Part shown: positions 33,170 through 43,519 of the stretch, piece by piece | How the letters are laid out: the number at the start of each line of letters is the position of its first letter | How positions within the stretch are numbered: position 1 is the first letter of the stretch | DNA from: Monocercomonoides exilis | Taxonomy: Eukaryota; Preaxostyla; Oxymonadida; Polymastigidae | Direction of reading: 5' to 3' | DNA length: 64,000 nt | Assembly: GCA_001643675.2 (NCBI GenBank) | Contig: LSRY02000045.1 | Coordinates: 182,001-246,000, forward strand | Notes under the pieces: generated by a model | Seen by the model: the letters and a program-made list of their open reading frames with translations, nothing else | The model's database searches: none | What the model was told of the DNA's origin: nothing | Made by a program: the position numbers and the translations under genes

Positions 33170-33860
33170 TCCAGCTTCCCACCCCTCGCTCGGCCTCATG
33201 TTTCTTTCCCTCCTCTTTCCCTTTCAAAATAGCACAACCCACAGTGGAACAGAAAGGTTGTGCAGTTGATGCTGTTTCAAAACCTTTCTGCCGTTGACAG
33301 AGCACTTCGTCCATCGCTCGACACAGATGAAACATTCGAAATGGACAAGGGAGTGCAACAGGTGGCTGAACAGGCAGAGCAAGATGATGTTGTTTCCAAA
33401 GAGCAGCAACGATTGTTTGTTGCAACTCTCTTTCTTTGATAAGGCTCAAAGCCGAGCTCGATGGTTGAAATGCGTTCAGCTTGAGGACTATTATGAAGGA
33501 AAAGTTAGAACCTTGTTTGGGATTGGAAATGTCCCAGAAAAAAGAAAAAGAAAAAGAAAAAGAAAAAAAGGAGCTGCCAATGCTGAAGTGAAAGAAAGAA
33601 AAAAAGACGAAGAGGAAGTGAGTGTTCTCGAGGAGTAATCGCTGCATATTGTTCTTGCGCATCCTCAGTGCGTAATGCTATTTGACTGGAGTGAATGTTG
33701 GACAGGGAGGCTGCATCATCCTTCGTCCATGACTGTGATTCATTTTCTGGTGGCAGGTTGCACACAACATGAGAGAATTGATCCAAAGTCAGTTGAGGCA
33801 GTGATGGCACAGCAGGGTGATATGGTGTGCTTCACATTGAAAAAAGGGAAGTCTGCTTGA
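33170..33860 (+). pseudogene. Frame-shifted gene remnant, first copy
   Basis: Plus-strand pieces in changing frames: VDRALRPSLDTDETFEMDKG, a Gln/Glu helix, KAQSRARWLKCVQLEDYYEG, a Lys/Arg run from (AAAAAG)n at 33,538-33,570, then MTVIHFLVAGCTQHERIDPK and GDMVCFTLKKGK (to 33,860). It is virtually identical to 59,316-60,006, so the frame breaks were present before the copies separated. Not recognised. Confidence 0.4.
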
Positions 33861-34104
33861 GAAGAAGAAAAAGACGGTGAAGAAGTGATGTTGTTGGAAG
33901 AAGAAGAAAACGAGAAGAGGAAGAAGAATAAGAAGGAGGAGAAGAAGAGGAAGAGGAAAAAAAAAGGAGAAGAGGAAAAAGAGGAATTAACAGCATCAAT
34001 AGAATTATAGTCTTCAGAGAATCATTTCAAAACGAAATTCGTCGTTTCTCTCTTGGCATGCTCTGACACAAAGTCAAAAACGGCAAACAGGCTGTTTCAC
34101 ACAG

Positions 34105-34658
34105 ATGACAACCAGCCAGAAATATTCTTCGTTTGACAATTGTTTCGAGAAGGAGAAGACTCAGCAGCAGGACAATGCGGATCAAATGCATTTGACGTTT
34201 CGACTGAAGAGGAAGCAGAAAATGGAGGAGGATGAATTCATGGTGCGGGGAAAAGAAGGTGAAGACAAAGAAGAAGACGAAGAAAAACAAAAATTTGTTG
34301 CATTCGACAAAGAAGAAACACTTGCAGAACGTGATGAAGGTGATGAAGGCGGAGAAGAAAAGGAAGAAAAGGAAGATGAAGAAGATAACGATAAAGAAGG
34401 AAATAAAATTATTTCATTTGCTTAGGTCGTGGAAAGAAAAACATGACGAAAATGAAGAAGAGAGAAAAGCAGATAAAGAAAGTGAAGAGGATGAAGAAGA
34501 AGGTGATGAAGGTGACGAAGGCGATGAAGCTTATAATCAAAAATGAGGAGAAAAATACACATATTCAAATCATTTGGAGGTGTATACGAAAACATGATGG
34601 GGATGAGACAGATAAGGCTGATGAAAACAATGAGGCTGAAGAAGAAGGGGGAGAATAG
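34105..34658 (+). pseudogene. Acidic Glu/Asp/Lys-rich frames, second paralogue
   Basis: The frame 34,105-34,425 starts QKYSSFDNCFEKEKTQQQD and ends GNKIISFA; a second overlapping set runs to 34,658 and ends EEEGGE. It is a diverged counterpart of the acidic frames at 7.3-7.6 and 9.0-9.2 kb. The near-identical partner 60,251-60,804 has an early stop (DEEI then TAA), so at least that copy is broken. Confidence 0.35.
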
Positions 34659-35644
34659 ACGAAAAAGCAGAAGAAGACAATGAAGAAGATGAAGTCGATG
34701 AAGAAAATGAAGACGATGCTATCGAAATCTCATATGAAGGATAATTTTTGTTGGAAGATATCCTGAATATAACAACTTTGCTCTATGCCCCATCTGCAAA
34801 CCCTTCGATGACACAATGCCAAAGGCGATAGCAAAATAACTCAAAGTCCATTTTGTCTGTAATTTTCCTCCAGCTGCCTGTATTACGCCAAACTGTCTGT
34901 TTTTCTCGTATTTTCGCCTCTCAAGCCAAGCAATGAAAAGCAGTTCCATCGCTCCCCCAGGTCTATAAAGTCAATGTCTTTCCATTCTTATCCCAAGAAA
35001 GGCACCTTGCTCTGCTCCAACTGCCTCCAATGTCCCTTTTCAGTCATTTGCCACAATCTCCCCAACAAAATTTTTCTGAAAATGTCCTCACCTTCTTCAA
35101 AAAAAAAAAAAAACGCTCCCTTTTCATTGAATTTGGTTATTCTTCCTTTTTGCCTTGAATATCTTCCAACCCCCTTGATTTTTGCTCCATCAAAATTCAT
35201 TCTTCATCGCATTTCTGTACGTCGCGCATGTTGAGTCCATAAAAAGTTGCATAAACATTTATGATAAAATATATTCAGGCTCTAATAATATATTTGTAAG
35301 ATAACATTTGGTTCGCTTCCTCGCTGTTCTGCTCTGCATGGAATAAATTGTCCATTTTAAATAATTTGCCTGAATCAAGACTTTGGAGAGGATACGGATG
35401 GAAATATCTTCACAACATATAGAACAATAAAAATTACATACATTGAAAATTCTTCATTTCCATCGAAAATGTCGCATCCTCGCAGCATTCCATCAATCAA
35501 AATGAACAATTTCAGTTTCCCTCAAAATAAAACTGTTGCTGGCTCACCTGCCATATCACTTAAAAAAATAATTCACTCATCCCAGCTGGAATGTTTGACG
35601 TCTTGATTTCTCATTCTGTTGTGCAGTTTTTTTATCATTTAACT

Positions 35645-35917
35645 TCATTTGATCATTTTCCATAACAGATTGGAGAGATTGATGAATGAACGATGGCTCA
35701 ATTTGAAGTATTTTGGTTGAAAGGGCAGAGGCTGGAAGAGAAATGGGGACAGGGGATTGTTTGTGGGGCAGCTCAACAACCTTGCCAATTCTTGCTGTTT
35801 GAGTGCCAAATGAGCAGAAAAGATGAGAATTTTAGTCTTTCTTTCTGAAGTTTGGTGCTCGTGATGAGCATGAGATAATAAGAGGGAGAAAATATCGACA
35901 ATGTATTTATTTATCAT
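35645..35917 (-). CDS. MINKY ORF, copy 2
   Basis: ATG to TGA, 90 codons. It contains SHAHHEHQTSERKTKILIFS, HLALKQQELARLLSCPTNNP and FQPLPFQPKYFKLSHRSF. It is identical in the P4 right arm and at 61,788, and largely conserved but broken at 10,163. It follows the MLIQF and MAKEC ORFs on the same strand, so the three may be exons of one gene; splice sites were not resolved. Function unknown. Confidence 0.4.
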   Translation of the reverse strand: MINKYIVDIFSLLLSHAHHEHQTSERKTKILIFSAHLALKQQELARLLSCPTNNPLSPFLFQPLPFQPKYFKLSHRSFINLSNLLWKMIK

Positions 35918-36064
35918 TCAGCACCTGGATTGCTTCATATCCTTCTTTTCTCCTGAATAAATGGTTTTTTTTTAATAAAGGGAAGGAAAAGGAAAGACAA
36001 TGCCAAATCTTGTTCTTGTCATGTTTCATCCTTGTTGCACTTTTGAACAATTCTTTCAATCTTC

Positions 36065-36253
36065 TCATGTTGGACAACGTCTGGGACCATCTTTCAACTT
36101 CATTGTGAAATCCAACATAGATACAAATGGATAATTTTCATTTATCCTAATTTTCTCTTTCCCTCGTGAGTCATATTCTCTTTCCATGTTCTCAAACGTT
36201 TTTTCTTCTTCTTCATATTCGCCAACACTCGATCTGGGAAATTGGATCAACAT
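36065..36253 (-). CDS. MLIQF ORF, copy 2
   Basis: ATG-started, 62 codons: an acidic stretch EYEEEEKTFENMEREYDSRG, then INENYPFVSMLDFTMKLKDG. The second block is residue-for-residue conserved in the decayed copy at 10.6-10.7 kb. Lies 5' of the MINKY ORF on the minus strand. Product unknown. Confidence 0.4.
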   Translation of the reverse strand: MLIQFPRSSVGEYEEEEKTFENMEREYDSRGKEKIRINENYPFVSMLDFTMKLKDGPRRCPT

Positions 36254-36587
36254 CCCTCAACATCCTAAAAGACAGAACAATATGATTTTCTTGTGTTAGA
36301 AAGGCATTTGTCTTCGACTGAAATGCCATTTGATTACCACTTGGAGCGTCTCTTTTTCAGCCATTCTTCATCGCCATCCCCTGTTTCGATTTGTTATCTT
36401 CATCAACATTATTTAGAAAATCCATCTGAGCCCAGTGTGTGAATCAATCAATCAGAAGAAACAAGGATTGTTTATCCGTCTTTGATTTTTTGCTTGTGGA
36501 AGGAAATATGACAAAGCGCTTGGTTTTTGAATTGGAGTCATCAAGGCCAGAAACGCAAGCACTTTGGCGATCATCAGTGTTATGAGT

Positions 36588-36815
36588 TCATGGAAAGGGA
36601 AGTGAAAAAGAAAGAATGCAAAAGGTTAGAAATGAGAAGAGGAATAATTTTGAATCTGTTTGTGAATGAAGCCTTGCATGAAGCAAAAGGAAAGACAACA
36701 AGATGGACATTTTTTGATTGGGATTGTCAAAAAAGTTCTGTGAACTGAGCAAGGATTGAATTATCAATTGGTGTGTCTGAGTGAATTTTGAGCAGGATGC
36801 ACATTCTTTGGCCAT
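36588..36815 (-). CDS. MAKEC ORF, copy 2
   Basis: ATG-started, 75 codons; Cys/Ser-containing start MAKECASCSKFTQTHQLIIQ, then NFFDNPNQK and a hydrophobic C-terminal half. The antisense frame is also open (36,527-36,748), but the minus frame is the one kept in the diverged copy at 11.2-11.3 kb, so I prefer it. Between here and 38,560 there is only skewed S/P-rich sequence. Confidence 0.3.
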   Translation of the reverse strand: MAKECASCSKFTQTHQLIIQSLLSSQNFFDNPNQKMSILLSFLLLHARLHSQTDSKLFLFSFLTFCILSFSLPFP

Positions 36816-38565
36816 CTCATAAGTTTCAATTCATATGTGTTCCATATCGAATGAGTGATGGTTTTTTTAAACTGTATTTGAGGATATGGAAAGATGAATT
36901 TTTTGATAGAAACGGTGGGGCTGGTTCATGCAGTTTGTTTTCTTTTGCAATCAGACATCTGGGAAAACGAGAAGGATGCATTTGTGGAGAATGGAGTAGT
37001 TAGTGATTTTTGAGAGGTTGGTGGAGGAATGAGATGTCTCGTTCAGAACGAGTTGGGAGAAGGGAGCAGAGGGAAATGAAGGTGAAAGAGCAAGGTGGAA
37101 TGGTGGATGAAACTCAGTTTGTGAGGGGAAGAGAAAGAAGTGAAAATTGCTTAATAAATCCTTTTTTTATATGAGTTATTGCCAGCCTTGTGGTGTGGCT
37201 GCTCATCAACGATCACGTTGGAAAATGTGTGCGGAGGAGGTTGCATTGCCTTTGGCATTCCCTTTTGATATTTGTGTTTTTTGGGGAATGTGTGTCTGTG
37301 AATGAGCAAAAAGAGGGGGGCTGGATGTTGTTGGGAGTGATGGAGATGTGTTGCTTTGCAATGAGGAAGAAGAAGAGGAAGAGGAAGGCGATGGAAGGGG
37401 CAGTTGGCAGTCTGCTTCGAGAAGTCTTTGGAAGGGAGTTGGAAAGAAGAAAAGCAGAGAGGCAGGGATTGAGATGGAATGGAAAGGGAGAAGGAGGAGG
37501 AAGAAGGAAGGTGAAGAGGAAGATGGTGTGGCTGGGCAAATGAAATGGGGTGAGGAGTGTTTGTGGGTGTGATGATTCCACGCTCAGCAAGGTTGTTGGC
37601 AATGTTGATGGAGGCGACAGATGCTGTGTGTTTCGGATCCGAAAGGATGGGGAAATGCAGACAGAAAAAATGAGAGAGGATGGTGAGTGGCAGGCAGTTG
37701 TTGGAGGGGGGTGAGGATGAAGCGGAGGAAAGGATGCTGGATGGGCATATGCCCCATGGAGCAGATGTGTTTGTTGAGTGAGGTTGAGGGGCAGTTGTAT
37801 TTTTGGAAGGGAGAGAAATGAAGAGGGAGATGGAGAACATATGGAGGGTGTGGAGCTTGCTGTCACAAGAGAAGGAAGATGAAGAAAAGGAGGCATTTGA
37901 ATTGTGATGTGCATGAAGGGATTGAAAATGTCTTTCAAAATTCACAAAAATAAAAAATATTTTGTTATTTCAGAGAGAGATTTCAATCTCTGTATTCTCT
38001 GTTTTGTTCTCATTCGCATTGTTGGTTTCTTTTTCGCTCAGTTCCACTCAAAACATATTATTTTATTTGTATGTTTGTGTGGCATTCCCCTGTGTGAAAA
38101 AATGCAAGGGAATCAACACACATTATTGTCTTTGTGAAGGAGCCAGGGCAAATGAATTCTTTTGAAATGGCTGAGAAATTGGATTTGGAGGAGTCTGGAC
38201 ACACAGAAATCAGGGGAAATGGCACTTTTCTGTTTAATAAATATTATAATAAATTCATATTTATAATTTTATAAAAAAGTTTTTTTTCAAATAGATTGAT
38301 GAACTGGTTTATGCAATCAGATCAAATGAAAACAGAAAAAGCTGAAAGCGTGTTGAGAGAAGTTTTGCAGCCAGGAACAGACATAGCACATGGCATACCC
38401 TGAGGGGTGTGATTCGATCCTTGAGGTGGTACGGGTGCCGAGCCTCTGGGGTGCCTGGGAAATGAGGCAGCGATTTATCGGCCAGATGGCTGTGCCTGTG
38501 CATGGAGCATGTTTGTGATGCCTCTTTCTATGCGCTGTGCCTGCAAAATGTTGTGAGTTGGCGGT

Positions 38566-39036
38566 ATGAGTGGGCTTTTGGGGCAGCTTGGTGTCGGTGA
38601 GTGGCGTTGTTTCCTTTTACTATGTTATCTTTTCTGCAATGCTGATGGAAGTGTGCCATTTTGTTTGCCTCTCGAGGGAGCCGTTGACGTGTTGCACCTT
38701 TTTTATTTCTATTTTTTCGGATTTTATTTCTCAGCAGGGCGCAGCTGGGGATGTTTTGCAACAGAAGAATTTTTCGATGATCCGGGCACCTGGGTGAACC
38801 AATACAGCGGGGAAGGGGATGGGAGCAATGGAAACAGCGATTGGGAGGGGTGTAAGGAGAGACGATGGGCTGTGGCAGAATTTTGTTTTTTCACCTCAAA
38901 GGCAGTTATTGGCTGTTGTGGCAGTGCCAGCACAAATACGGATGATTTTATTGGATGCTCTCCTTCAGACCTGGGATTTGCCGTTATTTCATCCAGCAAA
39001 AATATTTCGACTCCAACTGTCCACTTGCCACACTGA
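38566..39036 (+). CDS. H copy 2: small secreted-type protein, C-terminus cut by the G5 junction
   Basis: ATG-started, 156 codons. The N-terminus has a hydrophobic WRCFLLLCYLFCNADG core that could be a signal peptide. Then come GRSWGCFATEEFFDDPGTWV, SGEGDGSNGNSDWEGC and FCFFTSKAVIGCCGSAS, with several Cys and Trp. It ends STPTVHLPH, overlapping G5 antisense by about 50 bp. The opposite strand also has an open frame (39,230-38,724), so the coding strand is inferred from composition. Copy 3 in the right arm is intact; copy 1 is broken. Likely a different gene truncated where it was joined to the Y-type gene. Function unknown. Confidence 0.4.
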   Translation: MSGLLGQLGVGEWRCFLLLCYLFCNADGSVPFCLPLEGAVDVLHLFYFYFFGFYFSAGRSWGCFATEEFFDDPGTWVNQYSGEGDGSNGNSDWEGCKERRWAVAEFCFFTSKAVIGCCGSASTNTDDFIGCSPSDLGFAVISSSKNISTPTVHLPH

Positions 39037-40399
39037 ACAGCATCGTTGAAATTGAAGAAAGAGAATTTGTCCCAATCACACTCACTGTCTTCCCTCTCCC
39101 AACAACAGAAATCTCCTTTTCCCCAACATTGATCGTCGCCCCTTCGCTCACATGCTTCCCATCCAGCAACGTGATTGTCGAGCTCAGCTGCGCCATGCTC
39201 GACCCCACTGCATGCCCCACTGTCTTGCACGGAGCTGCCTCACTCATCCCACACAGATTGTTTGCGTCATCCCCACTCGCCCCAACATATCGATCTTTCA
39301 TCCCTTCCTTCAACCATCCCTTTTTTTCTGTGTGCTGATACACCCAATTACTGTCAGCATAACACACTCTCCTATTATCGCTATTCGTTGTGAACGATTC
39401 ATGGAACGGATTGTTCGATGAGAAGAGATTCTTATTATCTACAAAATACACATCGTGACCATATGGAGTGGAAGCGTTGCAACTGCAGTCATGGAAGAAG
39501 AAGAAATAGCAATAAATGTTGTTGCTTGGAGCTGTTGATTGATATGGATAAAAATCCAATCCTCCGCCATTCGACACTGCTGTGCACGAAATAAACTGGA
39601 GGCTCCTCATCTTGAATGCAGCTGGAACATTTTGACAAACCATACCTCCGCCATATGAACCAGAAATTGAACATAAATTGAAACTACAGTCAAACACGCA
39701 TGCACTCTCACCTTTACCGTTTTCCGATGGCATGCATTCTGACCCAGAAGCATTAAAATTATAAAGATCGATCCCCCCTCCTGTACTACTTGCTTTGCAT
39801 TTCTGGAATTCGCAGCCACTGATCCTGACACATGACGAAATTGATTCAGCATACAATCCTCCTCCATAACGATTTTGAGCAGTGCATGCATTAAATGAAT
39901 TGTTTTCAGCCTTGACTGAATTAATAGAAACGCAAGTAATTCCTCCCCCAGCATAATATGCATGGCAATCATTAAAAGAACAAAATTTCACTGAAAGTGT
40001 TCCCGATCCCAGGTTATACATGTAAATCGCCCCTCCATTTGAAGCACCATTACTGGTGGATGTCGATGTTCCATTTGCTTTTGACTCATTCCACTCGCAC
40101 CAAGTGAATGAATTCGTCCCATTTTCTGTAATCTGTTGTCTCGCTGGCTTCGACGGATTCCCTTCACTCCCACTGATTGCAACATTCTGAGTGCGATGGC
40201 ACCCGACAAATGAGGTGTTCGAGGCAGCCAATGACTGAGATGTTAGAAAAGACAAAAAGAGAGCGCGATGCAAAGGATATGACGAGTAATGGATGAATGG
40301 ATGTGAAGAAATGCAAAAAGAAGAGAAATGCGACTCGCCCGCCTTAAATGCCTCCTCCTCCTTCTTCTCTTTTTTATTTTTATTTTTTATTTTTATCAT
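38984..40399 (-). CDS. G5: Y-type beta-helix protein, the only member open from an ATG
   Basis: About 471 codons from ATG at 40,399. The first residues are Lys/Glu-rich (MIKIKNKNKKEKKEEEAFKA), then GESHFSSFCISS, then the hydrophobic RALFLSFLTSQSLAAS segment. With this start the hydrophobic segment is internal; it could be a recessed signal sequence, or the true start is elsewhere. Five F-x-x-C ... GGG coils (CSFNDC, NSFNAC, CEFQKC, CSFNLC, LQFISC) and the YVGASGDD/PCKTVGHAVG half follow. It ends early at GQLESKYFCWMK. Partner G6 differs by one A in an A-run after the ATG and by sharp patches near 39,103-39,175 and 39,405-39,570. Probably secreted or surface-located. Confidence 0.68.
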   Translation of the reverse strand: MIKIKNKNKKEKKEEEAFKAGESHFSSFCISSHPFIHYSSYPLHRALFLSFLTSQSLAASNTSFVGCHRTQNVAISGSEGNPSKPARQQITENGTNSFTWCEWNESKANGTSTSTSNGASNGGAIYMYNLGSGTLSVKFCSFNDCHAYYAGGGITCVSINSVKAENNSFNACTAQNRYGGGLYAESISSCVRISGCEFQKCKASSTGGGIDLYNFNASGSECMPSENGKGESACVFDCSFNLCSISGSYGGGMVCQNVPAAFKMRSLQFISCTAVSNGGGLDFYPYQSTAPSNNIYCYFFFFHDCSCNASTPYGHDVYFVDNKNLFSSNNPFHESFTTNSDNRRVCYADSNWVYQHTEKKGWLKEGMKDRYVGASGDDANNLCGMSEAAPCKTVGHAVGSSMAQLSSTITLLDGKHVSEGATINVGEKEISVVGRGKTVSVIGTNSLSSISTMLFSVASGQLESKYFCWMK

Positions 40400-40797
40400 T
40401 GTTGTTGAATGAATTGTCTTTTTTCTCACGATTTTATTGTTGAAAAAAAAATAATAAGACAGTTGATGTTATTGAAACACATTATCAGCACTTGTCAAAT
40501 ATTTTTTTTTAACTCAAAGCAAATTTTGAGAGTTTCAAAAGCTAAATGTCAATGGCCAAAATGCGTTCATTCTTTTCTTTGAAGGCATGTTTGGAATCAA
40601 AATTTATTGTTTTGCTTTTTATTTTATTTATTGAATATGAAAGTGAATGAAATGATGAAGATATTTTGGATAAACAATAATTATTTTTTTCTCTTTTTTG
40701 TTTTGTTTTTATCGAAATATTTGAAATATGTATTGGTTGAATAAATTCAGCAAATCGAAATGAAAATTATTCATTGATTCGTTTCATTTTCACTTGG

Positions 40798-40799
40798 TA
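40798..40799. other. Empty insertion site (TA) matching the P2 MITE
   Basis: The P4 sequence TTTCACTTGGTATTTTTT aligns with P2 on both sides of the 704-bp element, with one TA where P2 has two. The right-arm equivalent is 42,995-42,996. Confidence 0.7.
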
Positions 40800-41677
40800 T
40801 TTTTTAAAAAAATACATTTATTTAAAAGATATTATTATTATTATTATATTCAATATTTCCAAAAAAGGAAATAACTTTGTTCAGATTTTTTTCCACAATA
40901 TTCAAACACTCATAAGTTCACAGATGAGCCTTTTCGCCATTTGTTATTCAAAAGAAATACAAATGACATATTTTCATTAAAAAATGTTCTTTAGACATTC
41001 GGTTTGTCGAATGAATGTTTTAAACAAAATAGGATTCGATATTCAATTTTTTCCCCTTTGAAGTGGAAGATAATATGAAATTTGATTTTCTTGTAAATTA
41101 ACAATTTTTTATTTTTTCAACAAAATCTATTGACCCTTCACAAGATAAAACCGTCAATGTCCATGTTGATGATATATTTATTTCAGAATTGATTTCTCAC
41201 CTCTTATCTTATTTATTTATTTATTTGTTTGTTCAGTATTATTATTGTCAAAATCAATTCTCTTTCAAATTATCATTGATCATTGTCAAAACTATGGTTT
41301 GCTGATGTGACATATTGGTGATTTCTTTTTGACATCACACTTTTTCTATCATAAGAACTCGTTTCGATAAATCAATTTGAAGATTATGAAGATGAAACCA
41401 AGCAGAACTATTGATGAGTTTTTATTTGTTTTCAGATTGTTGTCTTTCAGTTGTTTTCAATGATTCAATAACTGATCATTTCCATCCACTGAACATTTCA
41501 TTGTCATCTGTCTGACCCAATGATAGAAACTTGGTTGTTATTGGAGAACAGAATTTTTATTTTTGATTTCAAAAATACTCACCCATTTTCAAGAGTTAAT
41601 CTCAAAATCCAAATTCATTTTGACTTTCATTTTGAAATTTGAGGTGACATATGGACCATTTTTCATATTGTTTTGTA

Positions 41678-42116
41678 CAATCTTTCAACAGTCATTTTTC
41701 CTTTATGAATGAACTGAAACACCTTTTTCTTTAATGTTTCTTTTTGTATTTTTCTGAGTGATCATTTGAATTCATCTTGAAACCATCTGAGCAGAGCTCT
41801 TGTTATAAACAGTTTTTTTTCGAGTTTTATTTGTTGATTATCACTCAAATACAATTACACACATTTTGATGAACTTTCATTTGCACTGGAAATAAGAAAA
41901 ATGAGATTGTTATTTGAAAATGATGTAAATCGTTATCTCAATTCAGTCATTTCAAGAAATCAATATTCAAATACAAAAGGAATGAAATATGCACTCGACT
42001 CAAATGGTTTAAAAGAGAATTCAATAGATCACTCAGAAAATTTTGATGAAAAGAATAATTTTGTAAAAGTGGTTTCAGTTTATTCATGAAGAAAAATAAC
42101 TGTTGAAACATTGTGC
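41678..42116. other. P4 central region, imperfectly paired
   Basis: About 440 bp in which the two halves are still alignable as inverted repeats but with many mismatches and indels, unlike the near-perfect arms outside. No gene seen; short ORFs at 41.9-42.2 kb are not conserved with P2. Confidence 0.7.
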
Positions 42117-43519
42117 AAAACAATATGAAAAATGGTCCATATGTCACCTCAAATTTCAAAATGAAAGTCAAAATGAATTTGGATTTTGAGATTAACTCTT
42201 GAAAATGGGTGAGTATTTTTGAAATCAAAAATAAAAATTCTGTTCTCCAATAACAACCAAGTTTCTATCATTGGGTCAGACAGATGACAATGAAATGTTC
42301 AGTGGATGGAAATGATCAGTTATTGAATCATTGAAAACAACTGAAAGACAACAATCTGAAAACAAATAAAAACTCATCAATAGTTCTGCTTGGTTTCATC
42401 TTCATAATCTTCAAATTGATTTATCGAAACGAGTTCTTATGATAGAAAAAGTGTGATGTCAAAAAGAAATCACCAATATGTCACATCAGCAAACCATAGT
42501 TTTGACAATGATCAATGATAATTTGAAAGAGAATTGATTTTGACAATAATAATACTGAACAAACAAATAAATAAATAAATAAGATAAGAGGTGAGAAATC
42601 AATTCTGAAATAAATATATCATCAACATGGACATTGACGGTTTTATCTTGTGAAGGGTCAATAGATTTTGTTGAAAAAATAAAAAATTGTTAATTTACAA
42701 GAAAATCAAATTTCATATTATCTTCCACTTCAAAGGGGAAAAAATTGAATATCGAATCCTATTTTGTTTAAAACATTCATTCGACAAACCGAATGTCTAA
42801 AGAACATTTTTTAATGAAAATATGTCATTTGTATTTCTTTTGAATAACAAATGGCGAAAAGGCTCATCTGTGAACTTATGAGTGTTTGAATATTGTGGAA
42901 AAAAAAATCTGAACAAAGTTATTTCCTTTTTTTGGAAATATTGAATATAATAATAATAATAATATCTTTTAAATAAATGTATTTTTTTAAAAAATACCAA
43001 GTGAAAATGAAACGAATCAATGAATAATTTTCATTTCGATTTGCTGAATTTATTCAACCAATACATATTTCAAATATTTCGATAAAAACAAAACAAAAAA
43101 GAGAAAAAAATAATTATTGTTTATCCAAAATATCTTCATCATTTCATTCACTTTCATATTCAATAAATAAAATAAAAAGCAAAACAATAAATTTTGATTC
43201 CAAACATGCCTTCAAAGAAAAGAATGAACGCATTTTGGCCATTGACATTTAGCTTTTGAAACTCTCAAAATTTGCTTTGAGTTAAAAAAAAATATTTGAC
43301 AAGTGCTGATAATGTGTTTCAATAACATCAACTGTCTTATTATTTTTTTTTCAACAATAAAATCGTGAGAAAAAAGACAATTCATTCAACAACAATGATA
43401 AAAATAAAAAATAAAAATAAAAAGAGAAGAAGGAGGAGGAGGCATTTAAGGCGGGCGAGTCGCATTTCTCTTCTTTTTGCATTTCTTCACATCCATTCAT
43501 CCATTACTCGTCATATCCT

